This document shows, one piece after another, positions 15,121 to 23,600 of a DNA stretch of 36,832 bases. A program made the translations under genes and the position numbers. Within the stretch, counting starts at the first letter, position 1. Every line of letters starts with the position of its first letter. Source of the DNA: Candidatus Pacearchaeota archaeon (GTDB lineage Archaea > Nanoarchaeota > Nanoarchaeia > Pacearchaeales > GW2011-AR1); assembly GCA_002686195.1 (NCBI GenBank), contig NZAS01000176.1:1-36832 (forward strand), in the 5' to 3' direction. Below the pieces are notes generated by a model. It saw only the letters and a list, made by a program, of their open reading frames with translations. It searched no databases and was not told the origin of the DNA.

Positions 15121-15339
15121 ATGAGATTTAGTTTGACAAGAGCAAGAAGGAGATTGGCTGTTTATTTTGATAATTCTAGGCAGAGGTATTTTAGAAGAAG
15201 GGTTGAAAGATTAACAAGAAGTGGTGAGATACCCACAAGTGCGGATCAGGTTACTACTGCTTATTTCCCTAGAGAAGTTATTGAAGCTGGACAAAGACAT
15301 ATGAGGGAGAGTTATCTTAGACAAGAGGAATTAAGATGA
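15121..15339 (+). CDS. Small basic hypothetical protein
   Basis: 72 residues with 16 Arg, mainly helical (LTRARRRLAVYFDNSRQRYF). There is no membrane segment or Cys. The composition suggests binding to nucleic acid, but no domain is recognised. Leaderless start from a perfect TATA box; its stop overlaps the next start as ATGA, so the two genes are translationally coupled. Confidence 0.6.
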   Translation: MRFSLTRARRRLAVYFDNSRQRYFRRRVERLTRSGEIPTSADQVTTAYFPREVIEAGQRHMRESYLRQEELR

Positions 15340-15536
15340 GGGATGAAGATTTGGATGCGGGGGCTATGGCAAATATATTAGGGCCTCTTGCTGGTCTCGA
15401 TTATAGAACTGCTAAGAATATGTGGTATGCTTTTCATGGAGATGAGAATAGTCATAGTGTTTCTGACAATATGAGGAATGGACATCAAGGTAGAGGTAGG
15501 GATGTTCCTCAATATACGAGAAGGCGACATAAATAA
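15336..15536 (+). CDS. Small hypothetical protein coupled to the upstream gene
   Basis: 66 residues beginning MRDEDLDAGAMANILG, with an acidic N-terminus and a basic His/Arg tail (YTRRRHK). It overlaps the previous gene by 4 bases (ATGA) and ends 1 base before the convergent gene at 15537. No domain is recognised. Coupling with a promoter-bearing partner supports expression. Confidence 0.55.
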   Translation: MRDEDLDAGAMANILGPLAGLDYRTAKNMWYAFHGDENSHSVSDNMRNGHQGRGRDVPQYTRRRHK

Positions 15537-15770
15537 TTAGATAGCTTCTAGGTATTCTTCGGCCATTGTGACGTAGGCCATGTCTTTACCTTTTGGGTCT
15601 TTTATTAGAACGTGGTATTGGCCGTTGGGGAGAAGGGTGTTGATTTCTCCAGTCATGCCTTTTTTTATGGGAGGAGCTGATTCGACGTAGTCTACTGAGT
15701 ATTCGACATATTCTTGATCTGGGTCTAGAGTTAGTTTTACAGGATCATGTCTTTTGAATTTGGTTTGCAT
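15537..15770 (-). CDS. Small beta-rich hypothetical protein
   Basis: 77 residues. The middle (IKKGMTGEINTLLPNGQYHV) looks like a small beta-barrel turn of the KOW/SH3 type, but this is only a resemblance. Mildly acidic, no Cys. A TATA-like box at 15791-15798 is centred 24.5 nt away and supports the ATG. Confidence 0.6.
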   Translation of the reverse strand: MQTKFKRHDPVKLTLDPDQEYVEYSVDYVESAPPIKKGMTGEINTLLPNGQYHVLIKDPKGKDMAYVTMAEEYLEAI

Positions 15771-15790
15771 GAATTAAATTGGGAAGAAGA

Positions 15791-15798
15791 GTATAATT
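15791..15798 (-). promoter_or_regulatory. TATA-like box of the 15770 gene
   Basis: Minus-strand AATTATAC is centred 24.5 nt from the ATG and overlaps the end of the upstream membrane-protein gene. Confidence 0.4.
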
Positions 15799-16042
15799 AC
15801 TTTTTCTTTTTAACTGGTTTTTCTTTCGAATTTCTTTTGTCTTTTGCGAAGACGTAGATGTAGAGAATTGGTAAGATACCTATTGTGCTGAATAGGACGA
15901 AGACAACTGACCAAATTGGCTGGTTATATCTTGTGGATTTCATTACTGCGAGAATTCTCCAAATTAGATCCCAGATTGTTATTAATGTGATTATCCAAAC
16001 AGGGATAGCTAATGAACCTATTGTTATTGGGTCTAATGCCAT
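15797..16042 (-). CDS. Small two-TM membrane protein (DUF5652/PLDc_N-like)
   Basis: 81 residues. TM helices at about 11-33 (AIPVWIITLITIWDLIWRIL) and 43-65 (IWSVVFVLFSTIGILPILYI), then a Lys-rich tail (KEKPVKKKK). The second helix with GILPILYIY resembles small two-helix membrane families such as DUF5652 and PLDc_N; the assignment is tentative. The start is fixed by a TATA box 25.5 nt away. Confidence 0.65.
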   Translation of the reverse strand: MALDPITIGSLAIPVWIITLITIWDLIWRILAVMKSTRYNQPIWSVVFVLFSTIGILPILYIYVFAKDKRNSKEKPVKKKK

Positions 16043-16063
16043 GATAGATTGAAGTAGGGATTA

Positions 16064-16071
16064 TTTATAAA
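16064..16071 (-). promoter_or_regulatory. TATA box of the 16042 gene
   Basis: The palindromic TTTATAAA is centred 25.5 nt from the minus-strand ATG at 16042. Confidence 0.6.
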
Positions 16072-16173
16072 GTTTCACTTTAGTATTAATGAGAACTTTG
16101 GGTTTGTTACTCAAAAAGTAAGACGCTTTATTTTTTGAGATTTGTCTTCGATAAAAAAATTAGTATGGAAATG

Positions 16174-16181
16174 TTTAAATA
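16174..16181 (+). promoter_or_regulatory. TATA box of the nrdR-nrdJ operon
   Basis: TTTAAATA predicts a transcript start near 16203, giving a leader of about 130 nt before nrdR, unlike the leaderless neighbours. A hairpin CTCAAAAA/TTTTTGAG lies upstream at 16110-16139. Confidence 0.55.
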
Positions 16182-16202
16182 GGAAAATGCTTTGAGGCAT
16201 AT

Positions 16203-16335
16203 ATTATACAATGTATTGTGTTAGTGCAGAGACTGAACACAATATGTGGTGATTATGCCAGAGATGCTACGCATCCCTGGACAACTAAAAAACCCGGATC
16301 CTCAAAGGGTTTTTAAGTAAGTTAAAGAGGTAAAA
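16203..16335 (+). promoter_or_regulatory. Structured 5' leader of nrdR-nrdJ, riboswitch-like
   Basis: Three hairpins follow each other. I: TATTGTGTT (16214-16222) with AACACAATA (16236-16244), plus an inner AGT/ACT. II: CCAG, GATGC (16258-16267) with GCATC, CTGG (16271-16280), one A-C mismatch. III: AAAAACCC (16288-16295) with GGGTTTTT (16307-16314), terminator-like. A Shine-Dalgarno GAGGT (16327-16331) follows; CCTC in the loop of III could pair with it. It matches no riboswitch class I can recall, and no B12 box is present. It could also be an unrelated small RNA. Confidence 0.45.
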
Positions 16336-16773
16336 ATGGATTGTCCATATTGTTTAAATAAGGAAACAAAAGTAGTTGATAAAAGGAATTCTGATGGGAT
16401 TGCGAAGAGGAGACGGGAGTGTCTTAAATGTAATAAGAGATTTAATACGTTGGAATCTTTGGAACATGTAGACCTGAGGGTTTTGAAGAAGGATGGTAGG
16501 AGAGAAGATTTCAATAGGGATAAGTTGAAGAGAGGAATTGAGAAGGCTTGTGAGAAACTGCCTGTTGAGACTGAGAAAATTAATAGGGCTGTCGCAAATA
16601 TTGAAGACAACATGATTAAAAAGGGGAAAGAAGTGAAGACTGAAGATATTGGAGAGATGGTTTCTAAAGAATTGAAGAAGTTGAACAAGGTTGCTTACAT
16701 AAGGTTTGCTTCTGTTTACAAAGAGTTCGTTGATTTAAATGATTTTAAACAAGAGTTGAGGACTTTGAAATAA
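16336..16773 (+). CDS. nrdR: Transcriptional repressor NrdR
   Basis: Repressor of ribonucleotide reductase genes that senses ATP/dATP. 145 residues. The N-terminal zinc ribbon has CPYC (3-6) and CLKC (about 31-34) with the RRREC/RFNTLE context. An ATP-cone domain follows (about 46-135; VLKKDGRREDFNRDKL). Length and order match bacterial NrdR. Translation starts at ATG 16336 behind GAGGT. Its stop overlaps the nrdJ start (TAATG). NrdR is chiefly bacterial, so transfer is plausible. NrdR boxes would be expected near 16174-16203, but I could not confirm a pair. Confidence 0.93.
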   Translation: MDCPYCLNKETKVVDKRNSDGIAKRRRECLKCNKRFNTLESLEHVDLRVLKKDGRREDFNRDKLKRGIEKACEKLPVETEKINRAVANIEDNMIKKGKEVKTEDIGEMVSKELKKLNKVAYIRFASVYKEFVDLNDFKQELRTLK

Positions 16774-19685
16774 TGGCGATTGATTTTAATGGTAATGGAG
16801 ATCTTAATGGTTTTAATGGGGAAGAAGAGAAGATAGTTCCGGAGGTGAAGGTGGATGTTGGTGGGAGCCCTATTGTTTTAAGCAGGCATTTTAGTTTTGC
16901 GGACAAAAACGTGTTTGAGTTCGATATTAATGGAAATAATATTAATTGGATTGAGAGTGAAGTAAGTGTTACTAATGATAAAGGCAAGGAGATTTATACA
17001 CAGCCAAATGTGAGAAGACCTGATTTTTGGAGTGAGTTGGCGATTAAAGTTGTTGCAAGTAAATATTTCTGGGGAAACCAAGATAAAGGAGAAAGGGAGA
17101 GCAGTGTTGAGCAGTTAGTTGGAAGAGTTAGTAGGTTTGTTGGGAGGCAAGCTAAGAAACAAAAGTATTTTAGTGATGAGCAGGCGAAAATTCTTGAAGA
17201 TGAAATTGCTGCGATTTGTTTGAATCAATTGTGTGTATTTAACAGTCCGGTTTGGTTTAATGCTGGGATACAAGAATATAATAAAGAAGCTGGAGGAGTT
17301 TCTGCTTATAAGTATGATTTGGGAAGTCAGGAAGTAGTAAAGACGCAGCAAGGTGCAGAAGTTGAAGGCAAAAGGGTTGTTGGAGAAGCTGAGGATAGTC
17401 CACAATGCAGTGCTTGTTTTATTCAAGGAGTTACGGATGATATTGAATCTATTTTGAACATCCAGGTTGCAGAGGCGAATTTATTTAAGGCAGGAAGCGG
17501 GACTGGGAGTAATAGATCTCCGTTGAGAAGTTCTAAAGAAAGGTTGACTGGAGGGGGAAGACCTTCGGGACCTGTTAGTTTCATAAAGGGGTATGATGCT
17601 TATGCAGGAATAATTAAATCTGGGGGAAAGACTAGAAGAGCGGCTAAGATGGAGATTCTGAATGTTGAACATCCTGATATTATGGAATTTATTGATGCTA
17701 AGCAGAATGAAGAAAAAAAGGCGTGGGCTTTAATTGAGCAAGGATATGATGGTGGATTGAATGGAGAGGCTTATAGTACAATTGCTTTCCAGAATTGCAA
17801 TATGTCTGTCAGAGTTAATGATAATTTCATGACTGCAGTTAAAGAAGATGGAGAATGGAAAACTAAAATGGTTACGACCGGAGAAGATTGTGAGACTTTT
17901 AAGGCGAAGGAAATTATGAATCATATTGCGGAAGGGACTTGGATTTGCGGAGACCCTGGGATACAGAATGATACTATAATTAATAAGTATCATACTTGCA
18001 AGAATTCTGGGAAACAAAATGCGACTAATCCGTGTTCAGAATATTTATTTTTGGATGATACTGCTTGTAATTTGGCTTCAATTAATTTAATGAAGTTTAG
18101 AACTGCTGAGGGAGGATTTGATTTTGAAAACTTTAAAAAAGTTGTTAAGAATTTTATTATATCCATGGATTTGGCTGTTGATGGATCTAGTTATCCAACT
18201 GAAAAGATTACAGAGAGGAGTCATTTGTTTAGGACTCTTGGATTAGGTTATGCTAACTTAGGGGCTTTGTTGATGTCTTGGGGAATACCTTACGATTCTG
18301 ATGAGGGAAGGGCTATTGCTGGAGCGATTACTGCTATCTTGTGCGGAGAAGCTTATAAGACAAGTGCTGAACTTGCTGGGCATGTTGGAGCTTTCCCTGA
18401 ATTTGAGAATAATAGAGAGCCGATGTTGGAGGTTATTAGAATGCATAGAGAGCATGTTAAAGAAATTAATGTTCAGAAAATGCCGGAGAGTTTGAGAGAG
18501 CTTGTTAATGTTGCTTGGGATTCTTGGAGTGAGGCTCTTGATTTGGGAACTAAGAATGGGTTTAGGAATGCGCAGGTAACTGTTCTTGCTCCTACTGGGA
18601 CAACAGGTTTTATGCTGGATTGTGATACGACAGGGATTGAACCGGATATTGCTCTTGTTAAATATAAAGTTCTTGCTGGAGGAGGAATGTTGAAGATTGT
18701 TAATCAGTCTGTGAAGTTGGCTTTGGGGAATTTGGGATATGATGAAGAGCAGATTAATGAAATTATTGATTATGTTGATAAAAATGATATGATTGAAGGG
18801 GCTCCGCATTTGAGAGAAGAGCATTTGGCTGTTTTTGATTGTGCTTTCAAGCCTGCAAAAGGAGAGAGGGCGATTCATTGGAAAGGTCATATTAAAATGA
18901 TGGGGGCTGCTCAGCCGTTTATTTCTGGGGCGATAAGTAAGACAATTAACATGCCTGAAGATTCTAGTATTGAAGATATTGCAAATGCTTATGTTTATGC
19001 TTGGGAGCAGGGGCTTAAGGCTGTTGCGATTTATAGAGAGAATAGCAAGAGAAGTCAGCCTTTGAATACTCAGAGAACTGAAGGGGAGATTGTTAAGAAA
19101 GAGGAAGAAAAAGTTAAGTTTGGGAGCAGAGAGAAATTACCTCAGACCCATAAGAGTATGACTCACAAGTTTGAGATTGCTGGGCATAAAGGTTATATTA
19201 CTGTTGGATTGTATGATGATGACAGGCCCGGAGAAATTTTTATTACGATGCATAAGCAAGGAAGTACTATTAGGGGATTGATGGATGCTTGGGCGACTTC
19301 TATGAGTTTTAATTTGCAATATGGGGCTAAAGTTAATGATTTGTTTAATAAATTTAGATATCAGAAATTTGAGCCTGCTGGTTTTGTGAAGAATATTGGG
19401 GGAGGGGATATGGAAGGAAAAGTTAAGCAGATTAAAACTGCTAGTTCGATTGTTGATTATGTTTCTCAGTTTATGTTAAATAACTTTGGAGAGGGTGTTG
19501 GAAAGACGGAGATTATGGTTGATTTGAATGAAAAAGATGAAGAGGAACAGTTGGATTTGACGAAGTTTGGTAATGATGAGGGAATTACTTGTCCTATTTG
19601 TGGGGGGCATGCTAAGAGGATTGGTAATTGTGAGATTAAATGTAATGATTGTAATAATACTACTAGAAGTGGGTGCGGTGAATAA
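16773..19685 (+). CDS. nrdJ: Class II (adenosylcobalamin-dependent) ribonucleotide reductase
   Basis: Reduces ribonucleotides to deoxyribonucleotides using a B12-derived radical. 970 residues. Family motifs in order: FNSPVWFNAG (about 150), SPQCSACFIQGV (about 209-220, first redox Cys), SGTGSNRSPLRSS, GGGRPSGPVSFIKG, NPCSEY (about 419-424, radical Cys and Glu), DDTACNLASINL (about 429-440), and APTGTTGFM near 608. The C-terminus is a zinc ribbon (CPICGGHAKR, then CNDCNN), the tail found in the diphosphate-type NrdJ. No N-terminal ATP cone is apparent; regulation would come from NrdR. It is coupled to nrdR by TAATG and followed by a thioredoxin gene, a likely reductant. B12 must be made elsewhere or taken up. 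Confidence 0.96.
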   Translation: MAIDFNGNGDLNGFNGEEEKIVPEVKVDVGGSPIVLSRHFSFADKNVFEFDINGNNINWIESEVSVTNDKGKEIYTQPNVRRPDFWSELAIKVVASKYFWGNQDKGERESSVEQLVGRVSRFVGRQAKKQKYFSDEQAKILEDEIAAICLNQLCVFNSPVWFNAGIQEYNKEAGGVSAYKYDLGSQEVVKTQQGAEVEGKRVVGEAEDSPQCSACFIQGVTDDIESILNIQVAEANLFKAGSGTGSNRSPLRSSKERLTGGGRPSGPVSFIKGYDAYAGIIKSGGKTRRAAKMEILNVEHPDIMEFIDAKQNEEKKAWALIEQGYDGGLNGEAYSTIAFQNCNMSVRVNDNFMTAVKEDGEWKTKMVTTGEDCETFKAKEIMNHIAEGTWICGDPGIQNDTIINKYHTCKNSGKQNATNPCSEYLFLDDTACNLASINLMKFRTAEGGFDFENFKKVVKNFIISMDLAVDGSSYPTEKITERSHLFRTLGLGYANLGALLMSWGIPYDSDEGRAIAGAITAILCGEAYKTSAELAGHVGAFPEFENNREPMLEVIRMHREHVKEINVQKMPESLRELVNVAWDSWSEALDLGTKNGFRNAQVTVLAPTGTTGFMLDCDTTGIEPDIALVKYKVLAGGGMLKIVNQSVKLALGNLGYDEEQINEIIDYVDKNDMIEGAPHLREEHLAVFDCAFKPAKGERAIHWKGHIKMMGAAQPFISGAISKTINMPEDSSIEDIANAYVYAWEQGLKAVAIYRENSKRSQPLNTQRTEGEIVKKEEEKVKFGSREKLPQTHKSMTHKFEIAGHKGYITVGLYDDDRPGEIFITMHKQGSTIRGLMDAWATSMSFNLQYGAKVNDLFNKFRYQKFEPAGFVKNIGGGDMEGKVKQIKTASSIVDYVSQFMLNNFGEGVGKTEIMVDLNEKDEEEQLDLTKFGNDEGITCPICGGHAKRIGNCEIKCNDCNNTTRSGCGE

Positions 19686-19700
19686 AGATATTTCGTAAGG

Positions 19701-19708
19701 TTTATTAA
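19701..19708 (+). promoter_or_regulatory. TATA box of the thioredoxin gene
   Basis: TTTATTAA is centred 25.5 nt before ATG 19730, which favours that start over the in-frame ATG at 19721. Confidence 0.45.
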
Positions 19709-19729
19709 CTGAGATTTTTTATGCTCATC

Positions 19730-20059
19730 ATGTGCGGAGATTATACGGATTTGGATTCTGAAGGGTTTGATAAATTTATTAGTGATGAGAAGGCTATTGT
19801 TTATTTTTGGGCGCCTTGGTGCGGGCCTTGTAAGGTAATGGGGCCTGAGTTTGAGAAGGCTGCTAAAGAATTGAAAGATAAAGTTGAGTTTGCAAAGGTT
19901 AATGTTGATGATAATCAGGAGTTGGCTCAGAGATTTCAGGTTATGTCTATTCCTACGACTATTTTCTTTAATGGGCCTGAGCAAGTGAATAGGGCAAATG
20001 GGGCTTTGAGTAAAGAGGAGATTGTTGAGAAGGTTGACGAGGATTTTTTTGGTAAATAG
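19730..20059 (+). CDS. trxA: Thioredoxin
   Basis: Cytoplasmic dithiol reductant. 109 residues from ATG 19730 (an in-frame ATG at 19721 would add three). Active site WAPWCGPCK (about 26-34), cis-Pro loop SIPTTIFF, and the usual order of strands (AIVYFWAPW; KVEFAKVNVDDNQ). Full length for the family. It lies 35-44 bp after nrdJ with its own promoter; together they make a reductase-reductant module. No thioredoxin reductase is in the window. Confidence 0.93.
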   Translation: MCGDYTDLDSEGFDKFISDEKAIVYFWAPWCGPCKVMGPEFEKAAKELKDKVEFAKVNVDDNQELAQRFQVMSIPTTIFFNGPEQVNRANGALSKEEIVEKVDEDFFGK

Positions 20060-20060
20060 A

Positions 20061-20068
20061 TTTATATA
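20061..20068 (+). promoter_or_regulatory. TATA box of tRNA-Lys
   Basis: TTTATATA predicts a transcript start near 20090, about 11 nt before the tRNA 5' end. Confidence 0.6.
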
Positions 20069-20100
20069 TCGATTTTTTCTTTTAGTTTAGTAGGCAAATT

Positions 20101-20196
20101 GGTCCCGTAGCTCAGCCTGGTTAGAGCACTAGGCTTTTACTAATTGAAAGATTAGGAGATACCTAGGTGTCGCGGGTTCGAATCCCGTCGGGACCA
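20101..20196 (+). tRNA. tRNA-Lys (UUU) with intron
   Basis: Acceptor GGTCCCG (20101-20107) pairs with CGGGACC (20189-20195); A73 is at 20196 and no CCA is encoded. D stem GCTC/GAGC. Anticodon stem CTAGG (20129-20133) / CCTAG (20162-20166), anticodon TTT at 20136-20138. T arm GCGGG-TTCGAAT-CCCGT. A 21-nt intron (20140-20160) sits after position 37, the canonical archaeal site; its CTAAT/ATTAG arms form a hairpin, giving a bulge-helix-bulge-like substrate. The spliced tRNA is 75 nt. Confidence 0.95.
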
Positions 20197-20278
20197 TGAT
20201 TCGAACGTCCTAGCAGAAATCAAGATTTCCGCTGGAACTTCAACTCCGGAGAGATTGAAGTAATCCCGTCGGGACCAT
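20182..20278 (+). repeat. Direct repeat of the tRNA-Lys 3' end with structured spacer
   Basis: The 17-bp segment AATCCCGTCGGGACCAT occurs at 20181-20197 (T arm and acceptor) and again, perfectly, at 20262-20278. The 64-nt spacer holds two hairpins: 20209-20235 (AGC, GAAAT with ATTTC, GCT) and 20237-20261 (ACTTCAA, CTC with GAG, TTGAAGT). Also TTCGAATC at 20178-20185 is inverted as GATTCGAA at 20198-20205. It may be an integration scar, a tRNA remnant or a co-transcribed small RNA. Confidence 0.7.
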
Positions 20279-20423
20279 CTTTAATATTGGGTTCAAAGGT
20301 GTAAGATAAGTGGAAAAACACTGATTATTCCTAATAAGTGATAAAAGCAAAAAATCGTGAGAAATAGGAAGATTTTTAAAGCCATTTTTGTAATCTTTTG
20401 TTATCGGGGAGTTATCAGTTAAA

Positions 20424-20431
20424 TATTTAAA
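20424..20431 (+). promoter_or_regulatory. TATA box of the RNA polymerase operon
   Basis: TATTTAAA predicts a start near 20453, 8 nt before rpoH. The palindrome AAAGCTAAGCTTT (20429-20441) overlaps its 3' side. In 20279-20420 I see no gene. Confidence 0.5.
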
Positions 20432-20460
20432 GCTAAGCTTTAGTCCATTTTGTCAACAAT

Positions 20461-20667
20461 ATGCATATCCTGCAACCAAAACACACGAAGTTGAAACTAG
20501 ATGAGGTGACCAAACTACTTGAAAAATATAATACTTCTTTGGCACAGTTGCCGAAAATTAAAGAAGGGGATGCTGGACTGCCTGAGGGAGTTGTTAAGGG
20601 TGATGTTGTTAAGATTGAAAGGAAAGATGGTGATAAGATAAATATGTACTATAGGGTTGTTGTTTAA
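20461..20667 (+). CDS. rpoH: DNA-directed RNA polymerase subunit H (Rpo5)
   Basis: Small polymerase subunit at the jaw, equal to the C-terminal domain of eukaryotic Rpb5. 68 residues. Signature: HILQPKHTKLKLDEV at the start, then LLEKYNTSLAQLPKIKEGDA and GDVVKIERKDGDKINMYYRV. It is slightly shorter than the typical 75-80 residues. First gene of the operon; its stop overlaps the rpoB start (TAATG). Confidence 0.93.
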   Translation: MHILQPKHTKLKLDEVTKLLEKYNTSLAQLPKIKEGDAGLPEGVVKGDVVKIERKDGDKINMYYRVVV

Positions 20668-23600
20668 TGGGAAGAGAAAGAAATATTTTGATTGAGAAGT
20701 ATTTGGAGGAACATAGTTTAGTCGAGTCTAATGTTTTGTCTTTTAATGATTTTGTAAGTAGAAGAATGCAACAGATTGTCGATGAGATTAATGATGGTTT
20801 AGATAATGAAGATATTGAAATTAAGCTTGGGAAGGTTAGAGTTGGAAAGCCGAATATTATTGAAGCTGATGGTAGTTCGAGTGTTTTGACTCCGATGATT
20901 GCGAGACTTAGAAATTTGACTTATTCTGCGCCCGTTTATGTTGAAATTTCTGTTAAGTATGGAGAGCAAACTGATAGTTCTGAAGTTGAGATTGGAAGAA
21001 TCCCCATTATTGTGAAGAGTGCATCTTGTTCAACTCATGGTATGTCAAAGGAAGAATTGGAAGAGAATTATGAAGATAGTTTGAACCCTGGAGGATATTT
21101 TATTATTAATGGTAATGAGAGAGTTATTGTGATGTCTGAGGACTTGGCTCCTAACCAGCCATTTGTTGATGACGGAAGACAAGGTTTGATTTTAAGAATG
21201 TTTTCTCAAAGAGGATCTTACAGAATTCCGACGACAATTTCTGAAACAAGCGAAGGTATTTTGGATTTGACATTTAGTAGATTGAAGAATGTTCCTTTGG
21301 TTGTTATCTTAAAGGCTTTGGGCATGGTTAAGGAAGCTGATATTGCTAAGGCTATAGATTTTGAGAGTGATTGTCTGATTGTTAATTTTTATGAGTATGG
21401 AGAGTTGCAGAGTGCTGATGACGCGATGGTTTATATTGCGGAGAAATCAGGAATTCAAGGAACAAAGAAAGAAGTTATTGATAGGGTGAAGCAAAGAGTT
21501 GATTCATTTTTATTGCCACATATTGGTTTGGATAAAAATGCCAGGAAGGAAAAGGCAAGGACTCTTTGTAGATTATTGAATTTGTATTTGAGAGCTAAGG
21601 AAGACTCTAAGATAAGGACTGACAAGGACCACTATGCAAATAAAAGAGTTAAGTTGTCTGGTGATTTGATGGCTGACTTGTTTAGAGTTAATATGAATAT
21701 TCTGATTAGAGATATTCAGTATTCTTTGCAGAAGATTTCTAAGAGGAAGAAATTTTATTCTTTGAAGACCGTGGCTAAAAGCACATTGTTCACACATAGA
21801 ATTGAAAGTGCGATTGCGACAGGAAGTTGGATTGGTGAGAGGAGCGGTGTGACACAGAACATGAATAAGACGAATTATTTGAGGATTTTATCTCAGTTGC
21901 AGAAAGTTACTTCGATGTTGCCTGGAGACCAGGAGAACTTTTTAGCGAGGACTTTGCATCCTACTCATTATGGAAGATTCTGCCCGATTGAAACTCCAGA
22001 AGGTGTTGAAATTGGTTTGAGAAAGAACTTGGCTTTGCTGGCAAAGATTTCTACCGCGGTTAATTTTGAAGAAGCTGATGTTATCAAGAAGTTTAAAGAT
22101 TCTGGATTACATGAAGATGTTGATGAAAAGACTGAAGGAAAAAAGGTGGATGTTTTCTTTAATGGAAGGGCGATGGGTTTTGTTGAAGATGGAACAGAGT
22201 TTGCAAAGAAAGTTCGAGGGATGAGAAGGAAAAGGGAACTTCCTAATGAATTGAATGTTAGAAGCGACGAGGAATTGGGTCAGGTGACAATGTCTACTGA
22301 AGTTGGAAGAATTTTGAGACCAATGATTATAGTTGAAAATGGTGCAAGTAAATTGAAAGATGAAGACCTTGTTCTTTTGGGAGAAGGTAAGAAGAAGTGG
22401 GCTGATTTGATTCAGGAAGAGAAGATTGAATATCTTGATACTGCGGAAGAAGAAAATGCTTTGGTGGCTTTGGAGGAAGAAAATATTAGTGAAGGACATA
22501 CACATTTGGAGATTCATCCGATTGATGCTTTTGGTTTGATTACGAGCCTTGTGCCTTTTGCTAATCACGACCCAGCTTCAAGACTTTTGAAAGGGAGCAA
22601 GACTTTGACTCAGAGCCTTGGAATTTATGCTGCTAATTATTTGTTGAGAATTGATACAAATGTTTCTATTTTGCATTATCCTCAGAAGCCGATTGTTAGA
22701 AGTTTTATTTATGATACTTTGGATGTTTATCCTTCTGGGCAGAACATTGTTGTTGCGATTTTGCCGTATGAAGGTTATAATTTGGAAGACGCTGTTGTTT
22801 TGAATAAAGCGAGTGTTGATAGAGGTGTTGGAAGAAGCACATATTTTAGGCCTTATGGAACTACGGAATTGCAGTATGCTGGAGGACTTAGTGATGAAAT
22901 TACTATTCCTGATAAAGATGTTTCTGGATATAGGATGGAGGAGTCTTATAGGTTTTTGGAAGATGATGGTATTGCTTTCCCTGAAGCTGATATGAGTTCT
23001 GGAGAAGTTATTATTGGTAAGTTGACACCTCCGAAGTTTTTGAGTGAAGCAAGAGACATTAGTGTTCAGGCAAAGAAAGAGGCAAGTAGTGCGATAAGGC
23101 AGGAGGAGAAGGGGACAGTTGATGCTGTTTTCATTACTGTTGATGGAGAAGGAAATAAGGTTGTGCAAGTTAGAACTAGAGATCAAAGAGTTCCTGAGCC
23201 TGGAGATAAGTTATCTGCTCCTCACGGACAGAAAGGAGTTATCGGTTTGATTGCAGATGAGAAAGATATCCCATTTACTTCAAAAGGGATAAAGCCTGAT
23301 TTGATATTTAATCCTCATGGTTTGCCGAGCAGAATGAGTGTTGGTTATATGATGGAGTTGCTCGGAGGGAAGACTGCCGCGACTAGCGGAAAGATTGTTG
23401 ATGGGACTTCATTTACTGGACAGACTGCTAAGGAATTTGAAAATCAACTTGAGAGTCATGGATTTAGGTATGACGGGAAAGAGACAATGTATAATGGTGT
23501 GACTGGAAAGAAAATGGATGCTAAGATTTACATTGGGAACATGTATTATTTGAAGTTGGAAAGAATGGTTAAGAACTTGTTGCATGCTCGTGCTTCTGGG

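Noticed and set aside
15797..16042. Phage holin-like protein
   Set aside because: Two helices and a basic tail alone do not support it, and no phage genes are nearby.
16190..16307. CTTTGAGG (16190-16197) pairing with CCTCAAAG (16300-16307) as an antiterminator
   Set aside because: The left arm lies before the predicted transcript start near 16203, so it would not be in the RNA.
16203..16335. Cobalamin riboswitch in front of the B12-dependent reductase operon
   Set aside because: No B12-box or core sequence of that class is visible; only generic hairpins support a regulatory leader.
20198..20278. A second complete tRNA gene after tRNA-Lys
   Set aside because: Only the 3' end is repeated; no D arm, anticodon arm or 5' acceptor is present in the spacer.
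22107..23186. Long minus-strand open frames inside rpoB, and similar ones inside rpoA, nrdJ, the receptor and the peptidase
   Set aside because: They mirror the codon pattern of the plus-strand genes, give low-complexity Asn/Ser/Ile/Phe-rich proteins and have no promoter or ribosome site.
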